NCBI GenBank assembly: GCA_030824515.1
Contig: JAVBXN010000021.1
Coordinates: 124,001 to 188,000 of the forward strand
Length of the DNA stretch: 64,000 nt
Reading direction: 5' to 3'
From: Pelobacter sp.
GTDB taxonomy: Bacteria; Desulfobacterota; Desulfuromonadia; Geobacterales; Pseudopelobacteraceae
The stretch's first letter is position 1. Each line of letters opens with the position of its first letter. Below, piece after piece: positions 60,283-64,000 of the stretch. The notes beneath the pieces are model-generated. The model saw nothing but the letters and a program-made list of their open reading frames with translations, was not told where the DNA came from and searched no databases. The translations under genes and the position numbers were made by a program.

Positions 60283-61692
60283 CTATGCCCAAAATGGTAC
60301 ATAACTGCGGTATCTGAGCGAAGTAATAGTAGGGTCAGCCAGCTTGATAATCTCGGCTTCCATCGCATCCCGGATCACCCGCGACACGGATTCAGCCTTC
60401 TTCTCCGGTAGCTTGAATCTGTCTCGCAAACTTTGGTTAGTCATCTTCTGGTTCATGACATATCTGAGACAGCAGTGCTGATAACAAGCCCTGATGCGAT
60501 CATTGCGATCCATATCTTCGAACTCTTTGTGTGAAAATAGAATTGCCTTAGTATGACGTTCTCCGACACGAAAATCTGGAGCTGGAAGCTGATAGACCTC
60601 GGCTGCATGAATTACCTTGTCTACGCCACTCCCCTTTTCCTCGCAAATCCCCATACGTCTCATCAGATCGGCAAGGCGTTCATTGCGTGATTGATATTCG
60701 TCGATGAAGCGTTCGGGCGGGATAAACGGTTTGCCGGGATTTGCTATCTCGATACGGTCAGAATAGATTTCGATCATTACGGAACTGCCGCTCTCCATGA
60801 AATCCTGATGGATGAGGGCGTTTGCCACCAGCTCACGGATTGCTATTTCCGGAAACATCTTCACCTCATGGCGCAGAGCCGTTTCAATCACCTCATTTGC
60901 GGGAATCTGACCATTGACAAAATCTATCAACCCCTCAAAACCCACGGCATACCCTTTTATGCCCGGTTTATCCAGGCGGGTGTTCATCTTGCTCGTGCCG
61001 TCGTACACAATGACGCGCGGCGCTTTGCGGGCAAGATCGGGGAATTCGTCAAGCCGTTTTGCAAGCAGAATTGCCCCCAGATTGGTTATATCCCAATGTT
61101 CGCCTTGCCTGATGATCAGCCGTTCGCGCTCAAAACGATCCAGTACGCCTTCCCGGTTGGCCGGATAAGGCAGTTTGAGCAGGTCGAAATAGCTTTGGGA
61201 GTCCAACAGCCTGACCACATCGTCGGCGCTGCATTCCTTCAAGGTGTTTTGCGCCAGCCAGTCCGCTTTGCCTTCATTGAAGATGCTGCGTAACCGGTCT
61301 TCCGTCATGGAAACGGTGTCTTCTGTGGAGCGCATCAAATAAGCGCCTTCAAACTGGTAGGCCGTACCTGCCGGTCGTGATGGAATGTTAAAGATAACTA
61401 CCCGGCCATCAGGATGGCTCACCTCTTCCACATCAACCCGGAAACGCAGCTTTTCAAATATCTTTGCTTGAATATCGCCAGGATTGGTGAATGCATTGCT
61501 GCCGACGACACGGCGGGGAAACTTGTCGGTCACACCAAGGACAAACCTGCCACCACCTTCATTCGCCAAGGCCACGCAGTACCGGTATAACTTGGTAGTG
61601 TCGTACTGATTCTTGGCCTCCTTGAATTCAAGATGTTCGTCTTCGCGAGGCGCTGATATGAGTCGTTCAAACTCTGGAAGAGTGGTGCTCAT
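60283..61692 (-). CDS. AlbA_2/Schlafen-domain ATP-binding protein
   Basis: The 469-residue protein has an N-terminal AlbA_2 (Schlafen-like) nucleic-acid-binding domain at about 15-130 (EDEHLEFKEAKNQYDTTKL, ALANEGGGRFVLGV). A GHKL-like ATP-binding domain lies at about 280-350 (FPEIAIRELVANALIHQDF, IEIYSDRIEIANPGKPF, EKGSGVDKV), and a C-terminal winged helix follows (MTNQSLRDRFKLPEKKAESVSRVIRDA). Such proteins often sit in defence islands. Its ATG overlaps the stop of the upstream NTPase gene (61689-61692), so they form one operon. Confidence 0.82.
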   Translation of the reverse strand: MSTTLPEFERLISAPREDEHLEFKEAKNQYDTTKLYRYCVALANEGGGRFVLGVTDKFPRRVVGSNAFTNPGDIQAKIFEKLRFRVDVEEVSHPDGRVVIFNIPSRPAGTAYQFEGAYLMRSTEDTVSMTEDRLRSIFNEGKADWLAQNTLKECSADDVVRLLDSQSYFDLLKLPYPANREGVLDRFERERLIIRQGEHWDITNLGAILLAKRLDEFPDLARKAPRVIVYDGTSKMNTRLDKPGIKGYAVGFEGLIDFVNGQIPANEVIETALRHEVKMFPEIAIRELVANALIHQDFMESGSSVMIEIYSDRIEIANPGKPFIPPERFIDEYQSRNERLADLMRRMGICEEKGSGVDKVIHAAEVYQLPAPDFRVGERHTKAILFSHKEFEDMDRNDRIRACYQHCCLRYVMNQKMTNQSLRDRFKLPEKKAESVSRVIRDAMEAEIIKLADPTITSLRYRSYVPFWA

Positions 61693-64000
61693 GACCCACC
61701 TTCTACTGCTGTTTTAGTTTCAACCGAATGTTCAGTCCAATCCGGCCATTGGAATTCCAGCCGCTGCGCTACTACCTGCATCCAGTGAGGGATGCGTCCT
61801 TGTCGCTGCTTGGCGAATTTTTGCCAGTCGGTCTGCCAAGCAGTGTTAACTAGCTCTGTCGGCTCAAACGTATTCATCCATGCTGTTGTACATAGCCAAT
61901 AGCATTTCACCTGAGGACTCACCTTTGACAGTTTTGAACATTCCAAAAGTATCTGTTTAAATGAAAAACTGCGACCAACTGGATCAGTTGCGTAGCACGC
62001 GTGCAAGAACAAGCTATACAATTTCACAAGAGATTTTTGGTGTGAATGTTCTGTCTGCACAAATTCGGAACCCAGTACATAATCACCTGTAGCACTAGGA
62101 TTCCTTAGCCAGTTGATGAAGCTTTGAAGGCAATTGCAAGAAAACAACTCGAAAGAGTATCGAACGGGATTTTTTTGTGCCAATTTTTGAGCAATCAATT
62201 TAGATTCACAAAGATTTATTAATGCTTTTTCGTATTGTCCAGCTTCACATAACATAACAGAACAATTTAACAAAACTTCTCTGTAATCGGATTCAAATTG
62301 ATCCGGTTTTTTTGTGGCACAGTTTTTAATAATATTTAGTGCTGAGATTAAATATTGCAACGCCTCATCATATTCACCAATATCACTTAAATACGTTGAA
62401 TAATAAGACAATGAATCCGCATAGATCGGATTATATTTTTCCTCATCTGATATTGATAACAGTTGACTCATATCAAGAGCTTCATGAAGAAAAAGCTGGG
62501 CATCATTTTCGTGTCCTGATGCGAATAAATGGTATCCGTAATTTTGAAGCGAGACGATATAGTCACGCCTAGCTCTAGCTGAGTTGTCGCTAAGCAATAG
62601 TTTGCGAATCTCCAATGCCTTGAGGTCATATGGCAATGCCTCTTTATAATATCCAGAGTTTCCTAAATAAGCGGCATAGTTTGCTAGTGCAATAGAATAA
62701 GTTGATTGAAAACGCTGTCTATCTTTAGTATGCAATTTTTTAAAGAGCTCTGTAACTTCAAACGCACTATCTAGAGCTTCTAAAACTCGCCCTGTGTCAG
62801 ATAACGATACAGAATAATTGCCAAGTTTTTCGGCATAATCTTTAGTGCTTTCAACACTGCCTTGTTTATTGAGCATTTTTGAGTGAGCATTTTCGGATAA
62901 AAACTTCGACACAAGATAGGCCAGTTCTGCAAGTTGAATAGAAGGTTCAAATAATTGCGGAGCCAATAGCCCTGCTACTTGACCTTTTATTGCCAGTGAT
63001 AAACATTCAAAAGCCATCTCTGCCAGCACAGGCAAAAAACCAATTGTCTCTTTTGAAACAGCCACAATTTCCTGATGACAATATGTAAAATTATGAGCAA
63101 GGGCAGTTACAATTATTTCCTGCAAATCTGGGCGCTTATCTGACAAGCGTGCCAAAATTGTAAGGGCATGGCGGCGGATTATTTGGGGTGAGGTGTTTGA
63201 AAGGACAGCATCAAGTAAGCATAGTGCATCTGAACCAACTAAAGCTTGTGCCACCAGAGCCTCGCCAAGCAGGTCGGGGCGTACCGCCTGCAAGCCTTGT
63301 TTTCCAGGATATAGCGGCAGCAATGCTTTGAACAAAGAGCTGAAATCCGCTGTACTGAAGGAAGTTCCGCCCATTTTGTTCCAATATGCTTGGGCGTCTT
63401 TCGGAGAGGCAAAGCCACCAGCCAAAGTGGTCAGCGCCAACAGTTGCTGTGCATGCTGTTCCGGTTCGCCGAAAGAAAAATGCGCGAGCAAGCGGCTCCA
63501 GTAACGGCGTTCGTGGTTGAGCAGCGCCCGGATTAACCCCTCGGCGGTTGTTGGACGTTCACCATGCAGTGCCAACAGAGCTGCCATCTGCAAGTAGAGA
63601 GGATGGCCGAAATGATCTCCAGTCAGTTCTGGCGTTACATCCGGTGCGCTCACCCCCAAAGCGTCTGCAAAAGCGGTCAATGCCTGGCGATAGGCATGGC
63701 GACGGCCATCTTCTTCAGCGTGGAGAGGCGGCAGGGTATATGGTCCTGTTGTGGCATAACCACTGAGCAGTGCCTCGCAGTGAGGGTCTTTGCTTGGCAG
63801 ATTGTCCCACCATTCTCCTCCATCACGGGCAAGCAGCAGTACCCGGACTGGGTGGTTGCCGGGGTTTTGCACAATGGCTTTGATAAGGGCAAGCAAAACC
63901 GGTTGCCGGGTTTCGGCATAATCGATGACAACCAATACAGGCAAATCGAAAGCACGAAGCTGCTGCCAGGCGGCTGTCATATCACGCTGTTCCAACTGGG
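61689..64000 (-). CDS. STAND-like NTPase with TPR repeats (truncated by window edge)
   Basis: At least 768 residues are encoded and the N-terminus lies outside the window. The visible start has the Walker-B-like strand LPVLVVIDYAETRQP and sensor-like VRVLLLARDGGEWWD of a STAND/AAA NTPase. About ten TPR-like helical repeats follow from about residue 380 (YAEKLGNYSVSLSDTGRVLEALDSAFE, NYGYHLFASGHENDAQLFLHEALD and similar). The TPR part is clearly AT-richer than the rest of the window, suggesting recent acquisition. The layout matches sensor-effector defence ATPases, with the coupled AlbA_2 protein as possible partner. The effector domain may lie outside. Confidence 0.75.
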   Translation of the reverse strand, partial: QLEQRDMTAAWQQLRAFDLPVLVVIDYAETRQPVLLALIKAIVQNPGNHPVRVLLLARDGGEWWDNLPSKDPHCEALLSGYATTGPYTLPPLHAEEDGRRHAYRQALTAFADALGVSAPDVTPELTGDHFGHPLYLQMAALLALHGERPTTAEGLIRALLNHERRYWSRLLAHFSFGEPEQHAQQLLALTTLAGGFASPKDAQAYWNKMGGTSFSTADFSSLFKALLPLYPGKQGLQAVRPDLLGEALVAQALVGSDALCLLDAVLSNTSPQIIRRHALTILARLSDKRPDLQEIIVTALAHNFTYCHQEIVAVSKETIGFLPVLAEMAFECLSLAIKGQVAGLLAPQLFEPSIQLAELAYLVSKFLSENAHSKMLNKQGSVESTKDYAEKLGNYSVSLSDTGRVLEALDSAFEVTELFKKLHTKDRQRFQSTYSIALANYAAYLGNSGYYKEALPYDLKALEIRKLLLSDNSARARRDYIVSLQNYGYHLFASGHENDAQLFLHEALDMSQLLSISDEEKYNPIYADSLSYYSTYLSDIGEYDEALQYLISALNIIKNCATKKPDQFESDYREVLLNCSVMLCEAGQYEKALINLCESKLIAQKLAQKNPVRYSFELFSCNCLQSFINWLRNPSATGDYVLGSEFVQTEHSHQKSLVKLYSLFLHACYATDPVGRSFSFKQILLECSKLSKVSPQVKCYWLCTTAWMNTFEPTELVNTAWQTDWQKFAKQRQGRIPHWMQVVAQRLEFQWPDWTEHSVETKTAVEGGS

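Noticed and set aside
60171-60285. Four CGTCTA copies as a CRISPR or iteron array
   Set aside because: The copies are only 6-7 bp long, irregularly spaced (31, 66 and 12 bp apart) and lack spacer structure.
1-64000. tRNA, rRNA and CRISPR arrays
   Set aside because: Reading both strands I found no cloverleaf with a terminal CCA context, no rRNA-like sequence and no regularly spaced repeats. A tRNAscan-SE and CRISPR finder run would be decisive.

Overview
The window looks like chromosome from a Desulfuromonadota bacterium of the Geobacter group (Geobacter, Trichlorobacter or Pelobacter propionicus relatives). This is inferred from gene content: three methyl-accepting chemotaxis proteins and a CheW, a heme-binding diguanylate cyclase, two PEP-CTERM proteins with sigma-54 promoters, a GEMM-class riboswitch, a UbiD/UbiA/UbiX quinone cluster, and a Geobacter-type Cys-rich peptide with its radical SAM maturase. 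No rRNA, tRNA, CRISPR array or intact insertion sequence was seen.

Layout. 1-6.7 kb: a partial gene, then a czcCBA-type metal efflux operon (minus strand) led by a small Cys/His-rich exported protein. 6.8-13.8 kb: a VKOR-DsbA fusion, an exported protein, a TetR regulator, and a TolC / membrane-fusion / ABC permease / ABC ATPase export operon. 13.8-21.7 kb: three chemoreceptors, CheW, a membrane Fe-S protein and a zinc CDF exporter. 21.7-32.1 kb: the most interesting part, described below. 32.2-36.2 kb: OsmC, DUF302, BASS/ACR3-like permease, methyltransferase, NifX-like, DUF134 and IscU-like genes, tied together by a repeated operator. 36.2-46.8 kb: heme-GGEEF protein, radical SAM protein, small CxxC protein, Fe-S and flavin oxidoreductases, Ogt, DUF1848, and a glcD-membrane protein-maf-yggS operon. 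46.9-53.8 kb: PEP-CTERM protein, MFS carrier, riboswitch-controlled membrane protein, FKBP isomerase, GreB and a CsgG-like lipoprotein. 53.8-58.5 kb: ubiD-lipoprotein-ubiA-ubiX-glycosyltransferase operon. 58.8-64 kb: second PEP-CTERM protein, a wrecked VapBC pair, then an AlbA_2/Schlafen-domain protein coupled to a TPR-containing NTPase-like protein that runs off the window, a likely defence pair.

The candidate system at 21.7-32.1 kb has three transcription units. One encodes a solute-binding protein, a membrane histidine kinase and a hybrid histidine kinase, joined by 4-nt overlaps. Divergent from it is a 33-residue Cys-containing peptide (27407-27508), then an intrinsic terminator, a perfect 14-bp hairpin, and a radical SAM/SPASM maturase. 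Convergent with that is a TonB-dependent receptor followed by a second copy of the solute-binding protein. No transporter permease or ATPase accompanies either binding protein. The arrangement suggests a modified peptide that is made, released, recaptured through the outer membrane and sensed. The peptide-maturase pair resembles the computationally defined 'geopeptide' family (recalled, not checked). The signalling role is my inference.

Other regulatory finds: a GEMM-I riboswitch with terminator (50229-50346), two sigma-54 promoters (46971-46986 and 58829-58844), a 23-nt promoter/operator block present twice (32276-32298 and 35023-35045), and several inverted-repeat operators and palindromic repeats.
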